Of a stretch of DNA of 64,000 nt, positions 36,931-47,523 are shown in pieces. The notes under the pieces were generated by a model. The model did not search any database. It had not been told where the DNA came from and saw nothing but the letters and a program-made list of their open reading frames with translations. The translations under genes and the position numbers were made by a program. Numbering within the stretch: the stretch's first letter is position 1; each line of letters starts with the position of its first letter. This stretch comes from Aplysia californica (Eukaryota; Mollusca; Gastropoda; Aplysiida; Aplysiidae), in NCBI RefSeq assembly GCF_000002075.1, contig NW_004797476.1, forward strand, positions 123,327-187,326. Direction: 5' to 3'.

Positions 36931-38489
36931 CAGAGAGAAAGAGAGAGAGAGAGAGAAACAGACAGAAAAAGAAAGACAGAAATAGAGAAAAAGAGAGAGA
37001 GAGGGGGGGGGGGTGGTGGAGGTGGAGACAAAATTATTGATGGAGAAGTATGAGAGAGAGAATCTCTGAAAGAGACAGACAGATTTGGGAGGAGGGGGGT
37101 GGTGGGTGGAGGGAGGGGGGGAAGAAAAGTACCAAGGGGTCAAGACCGCTTTAGGTTTTCAAAAAGATATAATAAAAGTCCTCCCTTTCTTTACTTGTGT
37201 GTCAACTTTCTACCTCACCTCTTCAGAGAGTTCCAAGAGTCCATGCACCTGTACCTGGCCGGCGACCACCCTCAGTTGACCACGGCCAGGATCACCGATG
37301 TGGAGTGCGCCATTTTGTACAAGACGCTGGAGTACAACCAGTTCGTGCGCAGCATCGACCTCCGCTACAACAACATCACCGACCAGGGCTGTAACGCTCT
37401 AGGCAAACTTCTCAGTGTAAGTATTGAGAGAAGTACAAATGTTTAAAGTATTGTCATAAGTAGAGATAAGTCGCTACCCTAGGATATGGTACCAAAGTTC
37501 TATCTGAAATTTTTGGCTGTTTTGATTTACTAAGACCATGAGGAGAGAAACTAAATGTTCTATCTACTCTATCAAAATTGTAAGATTATTTGGAGTCATA
37601 AACAAAATATTCAGAGAATTGCATTTGAAAAAGCTTGATATGATGTGAAACTTAAAATCTTTCCCATTAAATTTCTCAAAGCTAGGTACTCAGCTGATAG
37701 AACTTTGAAATCTGAGATAGTGAAGTGTAATGATAAGTATGTAAATATAGACTAGTTATGTATAAATCTAGAGAGCAATAGGTAAGATTGCTGTAGAAAA
37801 GGATAACACAAAAATAGATAGGTATAGATATTCGTAGGTAAGTATTGTGACATACAGATAAGTACATGTATGTTAATTTTAAGAAAAGTATTGATATGAA
37901 TAAGCATAGATACATATTGAGAAGTTTAGGTAGAAAAAGACACATGAAGATATGTATAGAAAGGTATAATGAAATACAGATGCAGTATAGTGAAATAGAA
38001 ATGTATAGACAGATTTTTATTTGTACCAAGGGATCTTTAACGTACAAAACTTTCACATGAGATCTTTGAAATTTTAGTCATTATCCGAGAAGACTTCATG
38101 TTTGATCCTGCCTACCCATGGATCCTGGGATGTAGAAAACATGAAAAAGACCTTGACACTGACAAGGATTTAACTTTTGATCTTTGGATTGACAGGCAAA
38201 CACTAAACTTGTTGAGCCACTGAGCCCCCCTCCAGTGCTATGTTTGTTTCCATTCACAGACAAACAAATTCATCGAAGAACTCAATGTCATGTGCAATGA
38301 CTTTGGGGCAGAGGGAGCTGCTGCACTGGCTAAATCTTTGTTTGTGAGTTTGTCTTCTGTTGGCTTTGAAACTGTTAGAATATTTTTTAAATTCTACCTG
38401 TGTGGGTGTATGCTTGCTTGTGTTTGTACACACGAGCATGTTTGTGTGTATGTATGTATGTGTATGTGTATGTGTGTGTGAGTGTGTGT

Positions 38490-38536
<47 letters not shown>

Positions 38537-41500
38537 TGTGTTTGTGTGTGTGTGTGTGTGTGATATTCTAAATTGCTAAAGAATACTCATTATAATATTT
38601 TTAAATAATGCAAGGAAGGAAGCGGGAAGTGGTTTTTGGTGCTAGTGATTGTCTTGGCCAGGTTTGACTGTACTTTTGCATGAGAATCAAGCACCAGACC
38701 TTTGCTTAAATCTTTACAGATATTCGTACTGGTCTTTGTGTAACCAGCTCAAGTTCTTTATGTCATCCAATGGTGTACATTTGCTTAGCTTTGTGATAAT
38801 GTATGTAAATATTGAAAAGGTAAGAAACGCTGATTGGTTTATTCATAATTAATAACATTACTCTATTGAAGGACAAAAATTAATCAAAGTAGCACAAAAT
38901 CATTGGTCACTACAAGCTTTAGGTTAGAGTATTTTATTTTAACACCGCTAAAAAATAAAGATCCTGTAAACGAAAGAAAGGGAGGAAAGCGTTCAAATGG
39001 TGGACACAACCCATTTTGCCGTAAAACCCTTGGTATATTTTTTTTTTACTCCCCAGAACAACACTACTTTGAAAGTCCTGAGGTTGAATGGAAACAAAAT
39101 TGGCAATGCGGGTGGCATGGCCTTTGCTCAAATGCTACAGATCAACACAACCCTGAAAAGTCTCGACATTGGGGATGCTGATCTGGTACTTTCTTTTTGC
39201 ACATAATTTAAGATATATATTTTTTTAAATAAGAAGAAAGGGATAGATTGAGGTTTGATTTGGAGCATAATTGTAATGATTATAAAAAAATGCCCTTTGA
39301 ATGGAGCTAAGAGCATGCTCTGTGAAGTTTAAGACCATGATCTCCCCTATGGTATCTGTTTAACCCTCTGATCAGCACTGAAGTTGTTTTAACTTATTCA
39401 GCGCTGAGTGAAAATTTGTGCACTCCCCTGCTGTACTTAGTAATTTTTGAGTGAACGAGGTGGGTTAAGAAAAACACAGACAGCATTTCCCATCATATTA
39501 AGGGAAGACTCGGGTCGGCGATCCCAGACAATATAGATAAAAATTTTTCAAACTACCCAACTTTTGTTTTTTGCGGAAACACATCCTTTGACATCTGTTC
39601 TATAGGGTCACAATGACAAATCTGTTGAAAAAACACCCTAAATGACCTAAAACGGCGTTTGAAAAGTGCAAATTGCATTAAAAATTCTTTTAAAAATCCC
39701 TGTTTTTTTATGTTTTTCTCAAAATCTACTTTTTGACATATGTGATCTCCTTGGTGCAAGGAGTTTTCAAAACTACGAAAGCTAGAAGCTTCAAATTTAG
39801 CGTACAGTCGCTTTAAGATCTATTCTAGGGATCTATCTGAGGGAATTGGGAAATATTGGTAACTTTTGGAATTATTCAATTTTTTTTGTAATATCATGTA
39901 CCTCAAAATTTTGTCAACTGACTCTTGGGGGTTCATTGACTTTGGGCTCCCTTTTTTAGTTCTAAAGATATGTCAAAATCCTTACATGGATCCCCAGTCC
40001 ATATAGGTTTGTACTTGTGTGCCAAATTTCAGGCTGATAATTCAATATTTACTGTGAAATTCTTCTGCACTAAGAAACTGGTTTGAAAATCCAAGATGGC
40101 CGTCATATAGACCCATTTTTCAGAAAAAAATCAGCAAATTCACCCTTAGTACTTCCTATTTACCTATGAACTTCTTGTACAATTACATGAAAGTGAATAA
40201 AAGACTTTCATTTAGAAAATTTTTCCTAGAGTGTACGTCTCCCCTTAACGCCACGGAAGTACCTAAAACATATCCTGAATGCTTTCATTTTACTCGATTG
40301 ACTATAGAAAAAGGCAGAGCTAGTGACCTAGCTAGCATGATTATGGCGCCCCAAATCTATTTGATGTCTTTTATTGAACTTTTTGCTTTCTGAAGAGGCA
40401 ACGTGGGTTTTGTAAGAATCCTTGACAAATGCATGCAGATGCAAACCCGCAGTGTGAACATTTTCATCTGTAGTGCTGAATGACTAAGAGGTGGGTCTTC
40501 AGAATTTAATGAAGTTAAGAAAGCCTCCTTGGGGTTTACCCCTTGAGCCCTGTCCTCCTGATGCTACCATGCCTCTCTGCCTGAGTTCCTGCATGATACC
40601 TTTCTAACATTCATGTGATCGTCAGAATTACATTCCATATAATATATATCCCACTGCATGGTGGTAGTCCTCATCATTACTAGCTTCGAATTCAGAAAGA
40701 TCTTTAAAATAATCAGTAATGTCCTGTGTAGTAAACAAAGTTTCGCACGCAAGTTTTGTCCCAGGCAGGCCGGTTTGAGGATAGGTCTCTCTCACTGTTG
40801 TACCGGTGGCTAGGCATGCAGGCAATTTTATGTGCCACCCATGTACCGGTGACAGGGGTTCAAAGGTTTAAAAACGAGTCATTCGCACTGCTGTCCAGTA
40901 TGATATTGATGGAACAATTCTGAGTTTTTGAATTTGAAGTGCTCAACAGCATCTTTATCCTACTTTTTTTATTTCCATTTTTTCAGATATTGTCTTGTCA
41001 ATTTGTTCACGATCTTAAAGTCTGTTTGGTTTCCTCTTTTCAGACGATTGAGTGTCTGATTGCTCTGGCTACAGTTTTGAGAGAAAACAACACTTTGGAA
41101 GCACTCAACGTGAACCGGCCACTGTTGTGGACAGTCCAAGAGGAACCCACTGATCACTTCACTCGCATGATCAAGGTGAGCCAGAATGAGCGGAGAAATG
41201 AAATCAGTGTCTGTGGTGTAGTGGTTGGGCGTTTCGCCTCTGCATGGAAGAGAGGCGGGTTTGATTCCCACGTGGGAATAATTTTCATTGAGTATCCTGG
41301 TCTTTCTTTGTGGATGTAATATCACTCTTTGCCCAGGCTGACCCTGACAGGCAGGGTCAATGCTTACCTTCAAAATGAACTAAATCATGTCAATGATGAT
41401 GTAAAGTGATGCCCACATTAAGAAAACAAACAAGCAAACGAAATAAGTGACCATTTCATTTGCATGATCAAAGGTAAGACAAAAGTGAATGAATGGTTGG

Positions 41501-44500
41501 TTGACTATCTTAAAGAGAAATTTTTGTGAAGAGCTCTTCTCGCTGGACATTCGTGAGGGACTTTTGGATTACTTTATTCCTATAATGAACCTGATAAGTC
41601 AGACGGAAGGAATTAAAAAGAATGGACTCTTCACTGGTGCTGTTTTGGCCTGTTTAGCAGTTTTCATGATGTGGCCACTATGACGTGTCCAATGGCATGT
41701 CAAAAATAAGTCATTTTCCTTTTTCTTATGAAACTTTAGAGCTCTTGGTCTATATCTGAAGTTCTGTGAGTATGCTAGAATTTGATGGTCTATGCTATGG
41801 TCCCACTGAGAAAGACTGGGGTGTTTTTGAGTTCAGGTCATATGAGGTTGATTTGTCTTTAAGTTCTATATGTTTATCAACTAGACTGTCTTGGAAAAGT
41901 TAATAGCTCAAATACAATTTGTGGTTTTGAAGAGTTACTTACATCTAAGCAATTCCATGTAAGCTCTGAAACAAAATCAAAGGTTATCTTTTGAGACGAC
42001 AGGTCTGTTAGTAAACAGACTAAAGATCAACAGAAAAGTAGAGCTTATTGTTGTATTGTCTTGCAGGTTAACAAAGGCCTGAAGGAACTGCACATGCAGA
42101 AATTCAACATGCGAGACTTTGGAGCTTGTCGCTTTGCTGAGAACCTCATGCACAACTTTACACTGACGTATCTCAATCTCAACTGGTGAGTCTCAGAACA
42201 GATGTAATGATTGTCGCAGGCATAAGACTCAGATGCCTCTGTGTTTCCAACAAAATTTCTGCAAATGGAAATAAACACCTTTCCTGTTGTTAGCATGGAT
42301 TTTTTTGTCCAACAACAATAATAATAAATATAGTCTGACTGTCAATTTCAGACAATGACCAATGCATCTGCAGAGGAAAATGTTTCTAAAAGCAAAATAA
42401 AAGAAAGAAAAAAATGACTTGTGGCCTATAAAGCCAATTCTGGAAAAGAAGCGTTAGCCACATTTTGGGCATTTAAAAGCTCAATTTCCACTTGATGTTG
42501 GACTTGGCAAAAGGTCAAGTACATGGGCCCTATTAGGTGCTTCAAGTTTATGGTCTTATTCGGATAAGACAGGCATTCATTAACAATGAGCAATTAATTT
42601 GGTGAGTGAGTAAATATCTTGATATTGTAACACTAAGAAGATGCAAGTAGAAGATTTGTTTTGATTAATCTTTGTTAGTGTTTAGTTCTATTCATATTTA
42701 ACGCTCTCTATAGGCTGTCCTGGACGATCAAAGACATACCCTTTTCCCACTCTCTTGGCATAAAGAAAACAGATTTTGAAGCTGTTTATATTTTTGTCAC
42801 TGTCCATATCGTTCAGCAAATGTAAGCCGAAATAAACCCTCAAAACATAAATGTCTATAGTATAACATGGATAGCTCAAATTCGTTGGGACCGGCCTTTA
42901 TAGTTCGAGGGATCCGTAGTTCAAGGGATATCACACAAAGATAAAGAAGAAGAAAAAAAATGGGACCGCAGGCACAGTTCAACGGATGCTTGATTTCGGG
43001 TCTTCTATTTTTGACCTATCAGTGTTATACTGTGTACTTTCTTATGTAGCTTACATATTTTGCGGAAACACATCCTTTGACATCTGTTCTATTGGNNNNN
43101 NNNNNNNNNNNNNNNNNNNNNNNNNNNNNNNNNNNNNNNNNNNNNNNNNNNNNNNNNNNNNNNNNNNNNNNNNNNNNNNNNNNNNNNNNNNNNNNTGCAG
43201 GCACTTTTATTAGTCTACTGAACTTCAATATATATAAAGTGGAGTCCATTTAAACAGAAATCTGTGGGGCCACCAGATTTTTGCTTTTGCCAGTCCTCGA
43301 GGCATCATGTTTGGACAAAGACTATTATTATGTTGGCAATTTTGATTCTGACCAACCTAAGAAGCAAAATGTTGAGCAGTTGTCATGTCTGAAAACATAT
43401 TACTTTGTTTACAGCCGAAGTCTCCATATTTTCATTCTACTTCATCATTCATTACTTTTCTCACCCTAGGCTAGGGTATGGGCCACGAACCAACTCATTC
43501 CACCTTTCCCTATCCTGGGCTAGCCTCTTGATGTTATTCCTTGTCTTCCCACTTTTTCGTACGTCGGTTTCTGTAACTCTTCTCCAGGTTCAATGTGGTC
43601 TTTCCCTTTATTTTTTACCCTGTGGGTTCCAATCCAACACTTTCCTTGTTATGCAACTGCCTGACTTCTTGAGAGCATGTCAAATCCATCGGCACTTCCT
43701 TCTTCCCAGCTCGTCTCTGACTGGGCTCTGTCTTGTTCTTCTTAACACTTTCTCGTTGGTGACCCATCAGAAATAATGCCCTACAATAATGGTGAAGATG
43801 CTCTGTGTGTTGGGTGTCTCCAGCAACCGCATCACCCGAGATGGGATGAAGGAGCTAGCCAAGGTGCTCAAGCTCAACACGGGGCTCAAATGCCTGGACC
43901 TGGGCTACAACCGGCTAGAGGATGATGGAGCTATCTCATTGGCCGAGGCCATCGGCACTTACAATACAACACTTGAGTGGTAAGTAATTACTTGCCCTTG
44001 TCTGAGTTGTCTCTTTTGATAGTCTTATCTAACAGCCCCCTGTCCAAGACAATCACCTTTACAAATGACCATTTCCCAATTGCATTATCAATCATTATCT
44101 TTAACTAGCGACACTGTTGAAGATGTCCACCTGGGCTGTGCTGGGCGCATTTCTTTACAACAACTTTGATTTCAAATTACTTTTTGGCAATTGCCGTAAA
44201 CAAATCTTTTTTATACGGAGATCAATCATTTGATGAAGAACTGTCGAAATAGGTTCACTTTAAAAAAATTAAATGACCAGTTTAGTGACCTATTTGTCAA
44301 TTTTAGATTTCGTACCCAAATAAGACCCAGGCATACAGTAGTCTCCGCCTAAACGCACGCCATACAAAAGCACGCTCCGCTCAAACGAACGCTTTCGTCA
44401 TCTGACGGGATTTTCACTATATAATTTAGACATACAAACGCACGGTCACTCCCTCTAAACGCACTCTCCGATTTGCGAAACACGCCGACAAGAAAAGCCC

Positions 44501-47441
44501 GACAAGGGAAATTTTTCACTACAACCTGCACAGCCTGCATAAGACAAGCCTAGAAAATTGGTGAGCATGCCCCTCACGCCGAACAAAGAGAGTGATGGAC
44601 AGCGTTTTCACATCCAACTTTCCATTGACACATTCACATATAATGTATCTTTGAGAGAAAGTTTCTGACTAGTGTGTGGGTGACTGCGTGTAATGTTTAG
44701 TTAGACCTAGACCTGATGCGGGACACGTGTAAATGCCGTAAAACACTAGACAGGCCTCTATAGGATTAAATATGAGCTGCGTTCGAAGAACTTATAACGT
44801 ACTTGTTCAACGAATCACAAGAGAAATGTTTCTCTAAATGTAGAGATCTATGATTCTGCATGAATTTACGGTCGGGGTGGTCATTTGGAAAGCCACGTGG
44901 CTGGGCCGTCGTCTCTATTACTAGATCTATGACTATCTCAAACAGTTTCCTCTTACGCTATCTGTTCCCGATGTTTATAGTGCATTATATTCATTACATT
45001 GAGTCTGTCTCCCTCCCTCCCCCCCACCCATTCAACGCCTTTGTATTCTTAAACCCAGTGGGGGAATCCTTCACAAAACAGTCACGTATTGTCACATTAT
45101 CGGCCAAAAGGCCCCCCACCCTCCAAGGGAGGTCACTAGAGTAATAAGGCATTGAGATGACTGCATCCCTTCCTCCCTTTGCAAAGGTTCATGTAAACCC
45201 ACGCTCTGTATAAACACACGCTAAGGAGCCCTCCCGAGCACCGTGCGTTTAGGCAGAGACTACTGTAGTGGGTTTACCCCCCCTCACGGAGATAAAGAGT
45301 TGAGACAGCCATATTTCTCCTAAACAATAGATGGCTGTCATGGTCAATTTTGACTGTATTAATTTCAAACCTTCTATTTTTCTCTTTTCCTCAGTTTGAA
45401 CATCGTATACAACAACATTGGCCCTAAGGGACTCTGTGCCATTGCTGAAGCTCTCAACTTTAACTCAGCCCTGACCTCTCTCTACATCTGGGGAAATCAC
45501 TTTGACGATGCAGTAAACATGGTCAGTTGCTTGTCCTCAATGTTGTCATTATTTTTATTATTATTATGATTATTATTCAGTCGTGCATTCTCGGCATTGA
45601 GAAGAATAGGACTGACGTGGTGCTAGTGTGTCGTACAAGGTGACTAAATGGCGAACCAGGTAGTGACTCTGAAAACAGAGTCATCCTCCCTCCAGGTCGA
45701 GGGTTGAGTCATGTGGCTAACAACCTCTTCTGTCAAAAAAACCTGTTCCTGAAACACATGCAAGCAAAAACCATTATCTCTGCTTGGCTGGTCGTAGATC
45801 TTCTCCAAATGGAGAGTTTATGGAGTGAGGCTCTAAAAGCCGAAAGGAAGCTGCTAGGCAGAAGCCTCCACCATCATTCAAGTCCAAGTCTCTTCGGATT
45901 GGATCGTGGAATGTTATGTGTGGAAAGGGACATGAGAGAGATGAAGCTCACTTGGAACGAGCTTGGAAGAATGGCCCAGGACAGAGATAAATGGAAGGAG
46001 CTTGTATATGCCAGGAGGGAGAGGCATTGATGATAATGATTATTGCTATTGTTATTATTATTATTTTTAATTATATTATTATTGATATTACTATCATCGT
46101 TATTATCATTCTTCTTTTTCTTCTTCTTCTCCTCGTTATTATTATTATTATATTTTTTTTTTCATTATTATTATATATTATTGTTATTATTATTTTTTAA
46201 ATTATAAGTTTGTGATTTATTTCTAGACTTCAGCAATTGATTCTTAGCCATTAGTCACCGGTGTCGACTTAAGTGTAATGATTTGGCCAGACTAGACTTG
46301 TCAACCGTCCTGTTGCCAACGCCCACTTTTGCCACCTTGATGCTGAAATGTTTGTACCGCCCACCAATATGTATTGACAAGTGGGACATTAAGTGATACC
46401 TGTCACTGCATTTTGCTATTTATTATTGTTCAGTCATAATGACTTGCATGCTTATAGTGCATATATTTCATTGGCCAGCTGTACACATGTACTAATCACA
46501 ACATTTTGAATAAAAAAAAAAAAATACAGTTTCATAATCTGTAGTACTCTTTGCATGTATTCCAAAATATTTTGTTAGAATTTTAATTCTGAATGTTAAA
46601 AAAAGCAAAAAAAGAAACAGAATATTGGGTACTTTTGTGAAAATAATGAAACCAACTTTTTTTCCTCTTTCCCCCCAAAATTTGGCTTTCTGGGCTTAGA
46701 ACAGTTGCTGAGAATTTATTTAACAACACAGACACAGTGGCCGATGTATTAAATTGTTGTTGTATTTCATCAAGTAAAACAATGTCACAATGCCACAACT
46801 TAGGATCTCACCTCTTTGTTGAGAGTATTCAATTATTGTTATTTCATGGGGGGGGGGGGGGGGGGGGGGGGGGTGTGAAGAGGTGTGAGGTGACACACAA
46901 ACTCAGATGTATTACATATTTGCTCTATCTCATCGAATGAAACCTAGTTACAAGGCTATAGCTTAGGGTCTCACGCACCTCCTTGTTGAGTCAGAAAAGG
47001 AATAGAATTCTCTTATATAGTTATTTCGTTGTTTTTTTTTAGGGGTGGGGAGAGCGGGTGATGGGAGGGGGAGGGGAGGGTGGGTGAGGAGAACGGGTGA
47101 GGGGGGATGGGGGGTGAGATGATGCGGCTCATAACACTGCAGCAAGTTACACACCATCATTATCTTTTATCTTCCATGTGTTCTTTCCTCATCAGGCTTT
47201 TTCAACCCACCTCCACTCTGAGCGCCTGCAGGAGCAGAACTGTGACATCGGGTCGTACGTCGTCGACGGCAAAGTCTACCTCAACCAAACAGGCTTCCTT
47301 ATCCGGCGGCACTACTACTACGCGCCCATATTTGGTGATGATGTCCCAGAGTGGCAGATACGTGGGGAGCAGGTGCGGAGAGCGGACCATACTGTGCCCA
47401 TTGTACACCATGAGAACGATCCGCTCGTTTTGAAATCCTAA
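32754..47441 (+). CDS. LRRC34: Leucine-rich repeat-containing protein 34, complete as reconstructed, 9 coding exons
   Basis: Exons are 32754-32869, 37227-37416, 38260-38343, 39057-39185, 41044-41175, 42067-42185, 43824-43979, 45395-45521 and 47196-47441. All introns are GT-AG, phases join, and the 1299 nt give 432 aa plus stop, close to the vertebrate length. The product is a ribonuclease-inhibitor-like LRR protein with about ten repeats of some 28 residues (patterns LRYNNITDQG, LRLNGNKIGNAG, LDLGYNRLEDDG, LNIVYNNIGPKG). Two stretches identify LRRC34 rather than a generic LRR protein: NVNRPLLWTVQEEPTDHF at about residues 195-212, and the C-terminal YVVDGKVYL..RRHYYYAPIFG after the last repeat. 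Vertebrate LRRC34 is nucleolar and tied to ribosome biogenesis and pluripotent or germ cells; its role in molluscs is not known. The start exon is open to its acceptor, so a further upstream coding exon cannot be excluded. Confidence 0.9.
32870..37226 (+). other. LRRC34 intron 1, no other gene seen
   Basis: AT-rich, holding a (CA)n run at 34969-35010, a TA run near 36310-36330 and 36675-36695, and the long GA array before exon 2. The short frames inside it match nothing recognisable. Confidence 0.55.
36787..37010 (+). repeat. (GA)n microsatellite with interruptions, about 220 bp
   Basis: Pure GAGAGA for over 80 bp, then interrupted GA/ACAGA units to about 37000 and a G-run with GTGGTGGAG. 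It lies 217 bp upstream of LRRC34 coding exon 2. The long coding frames on both strands here are just this repeat. Confidence 0.95.
37227..37416 (+). CDS. LRRC34: LRRC34 coding exon 2
   Basis: Acceptor CTCTTCAG ends at 37226 and donor GTAAGT starts at 37417. It encodes Leu39(part) to Ser102, including EYNQFVRSIDLRYNNITDQG, the first clear LRR. More GC-rich than its surroundings. Confidence 0.93.
37470..37724 (+). repeat. MITE family M3, copy 3
   Basis: Left CGCTACCCTAGGATATGGTA then CCAAAGTTCTATCTG; right GATAGAACTTTGAAATCTGA then GATAG, an inverted counterpart. The interior GACCATGAGGAGAGAAAC..AAAAGCTTGATATG matches the other copies. It starts 54 bp after the exon 2 donor. Confidence 0.78.
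38260..38343 (+). CDS. LRRC34: LRRC34 coding exon 3
   Basis: Acceptor ATTCACAG ends at 38259 and donor GTGAGT starts at 38344. Exactly 28 codons, phase 0 on both sides: one whole LRR unit, TNKFIEELNVMCNDFGAEGA through AKSLF. Confidence 0.93.
38400..38565 (+). repeat. (GT)n microsatellite
   Basis: Imperfect GTGTAT units pass into pure GTGTGT. The array starts about 55 bp after the LRRC34 exon 3 donor. Confidence 0.95.
38605..38670 (+). repeat. MITE family M1, right-end fragment
   Basis: AAGTGGTTTTTGGTG..GTGATTGTCTTGGCCAGGTT ends in GACTG followed by TA, matching the right end of 61581-61759. Confidence 0.65.
39057..39185 (+). CDS. LRRC34: LRRC34 coding exon 4
   Basis: Acceptor CTCCCCAG ends at 39056 after a T-run, and donor GTACTT starts at 39186 (weaker than the others). 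It encodes NNTTLKVLRLNGNKIGNAGG through LDIGDADL, 43 codons, phase 0. Confidence 0.9.
39364..40867 (-). mobile_element. Possible degraded TTAA-type (piggyBac-like) element, about 1.5 kb
   Basis: TTAA then CCCTCTGATCAGC at the left, and at the right CTGTCACC-type sequence whose inward reading is TTAA then ACCTTTGAACCCCTG; the ends agree only loosely. A minus-strand frame at 40628-40825 encodes an acidic stretch (DLSEFEASNDEDYHHA), compatible with a transposase N-terminus. Part of its left half recurs beside the gap at 43096. It lies inside LRRC34 intron 4. Confidence 0.4.
41044..41175 (+). CDS. LRRC34: LRRC34 coding exon 5
   Basis: Acceptor CTTTTCAG ends at 41043 and donor GTGAGC starts at 41176. 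44 codons, TIECLIALATVLRENNTLEA through the LRRC34-specific NRPLLWTVQEEPTDHFTRM, phase 0. Confidence 0.93.
41203..41415 (+). repeat. tRNA-headed SINE, family D
   Basis: Head with A-box-like TGTGGTGTAGTGGTTGGGCG and B-box-like GGGTTTGATTCCC, body with GGCTGACCCTGACAGGCAGG, ending in an AAAC-type A-rich tail. Inserted only 27 bp downstream of the LRRC34 exon 5 donor. It is not a functional tRNA because the stem pairing is poor and a body follows. Confidence 0.75.
42067..42185 (+). CDS. LRRC34: LRRC34 coding exon 6
   Basis: Acceptor TCTTGCAG ends at 42066 and donor GTGAGT starts at 42186. Encodes VNKGLKELHMQKFNMRDFGA through YLNLN plus two bases of Cys257. Confidence 0.93.
43096..43195. other. 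Assembly gap, 100 N
   Basis: Exactly 100 undetermined bases. The left flank (43057-43094, GCGGAAACACATCCTTTGAC and on) is a copy of 39572-39605, so a repeat probably caused the gap. Confidence 0.99.
43440..43790 (-). mobile_element. LINE 3'-coding fragment (ORF2 C-terminus), minus strand
   Basis: Read on the minus strand it gives, across frame changes, a GHQRESVKKNKTEPSQRRAG-like block, then GKTTLNLEKSYRN and NIKRLAQDRERWNELVRG. This is the familiar C-terminal pattern of invertebrate non-LTR retrotransposon proteins (RGRP.TWRR..., LAQDR.RWR.LV). The fragment is decayed and lacks the reverse transcriptase. It ends about 34 bp from the LRRC34 exon 7 acceptor. Confidence 0.75.
43824..43979 (+). 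CDS. LRRC34: LRRC34 coding exon 7
   Basis: Acceptor GTCTCCAG ends at 43823 with an unusually weak pyrimidine tract (GTGTGTTGGGTG), and donor GTAAGT starts at 43980. Encodes NRITRDGMKELAKVLKLN through YNTTLE and two bases of Cys309. Confidence 0.92.
44155..45305 (+). repeat. Interspersed repeat R1, copy split by MITE 3
   Basis: Left part 44155-44335 and right part 45266-45305 together align with the uninterrupted copy at 22140-22435. The join falls at TA in GGCATA / TAGTGGGTTTACC. Confidence 0.75.
44336..45265. mobile_element. CAGT/TA-type long MITE 3 (pogo/Tigger-like ends), 930 bp
   Basis: Left CAGTAGTCTCCGCCTAAACG and right, read inward, CAGTAGTCTCTGCCTAAACG differ at one position in 20, with TA at 44334-44335 and 45266-45267. 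Words like CTAAACGCAC recur near both ends (44349, 44455, 45205-45225). No transposase. It is inserted in repeat R1 within LRRC34 intron 7. Confidence 0.92.
45395..45521 (+). CDS. LRRC34: LRRC34 coding exon 8
   Basis: Acceptor TCCTCAG ends at 45394 and donor GTCAGT starts at 45522. Completes Cys309 and encodes LNIVYNNIGPKGLCAIAEAL through IWGNHFDDAVNM, phase 0 at its end. Confidence 0.92.
45585..46035 (+). mobile_element. Internally deleted LINE relic with ATT tail
   Basis: Near 45885-45925 one frame reads SLRIGSWNVMCGKG, like the opening of a LINE endonuclease domain (RIGTWNVR). Within a few dozen bases another frame reads MREMKLTWNELGRMAQDRDK then WKELVYA, the far C-terminus of the same protein type. 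The endonuclease body and reverse transcriptase are missing between them. An ATT-rich tail (46036-46200) follows, as in RTE/CR1-like LINEs. Confidence 0.65.
46036..46200 (+). repeat. ATT/TTATT microsatellite, LINE tail
   Basis: Imperfect ATTATT and CTTCTT units directly after the LINE C-terminal frame. Its position suggests it grew from the element's 3' tail. Confidence 0.9.
46848..46875. repeat. Long G homopolymer
   Basis: Uninterrupted run of about 25 G in LRRC34 intron 8. Its true length is unreliable in assembly. A second G-rich tract is at 47043-47115. Confidence 0.9.
47196..47441 (+). CDS. LRRC34: LRRC34 last coding exon
   Basis: Acceptor CTCATCAG ends at 47195 and stop TAA is at 47439-47441. 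Encodes the post-LRR tail of 81 residues: AFSTHLHSERLQEQN, then SYVVDGKVYLNQTGF and RRHYYYAPIFGDDVPEW, ending PLVLKS. This tail is the LRRC34 signature. Confidence 0.94.
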   Translation, partial: AFSTHLHSERLQEQNCDIGSYVVDGKVYLNQTGFLIRRHYYYAPIFGDDVPEWQIRGEQVRRADHTVPIVHHENDPLVLKS

Positions 47442-47523
47442 TTGGCATAATTTACAGGAAAGATGAATAATTAGGCTACATACTGTTGGGAACAAGCTGT
47501 AGAGGCAATGTGAAAGTAATATA

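Larger units (their letters stand above)
42186..43823 (+). other. LRRC34 intron 6 with gap and repeat fragments
   Basis: Contains a pogo-like end fragment near 42875-42990 (TAGTTCGAGGGATCCGTAGT), the second assembly gap, an M2 MITE piece at 43236-43300 and a LINE tail. Because the gap is in an intron, the coding sequence is not interrupted. Confidence 0.6.

Noticed and set aside
36751-37143. Ser/Leu-rich and Arg/Glu-rich open frames on both strands
   Set aside because: Translation of the GA microsatellite only.
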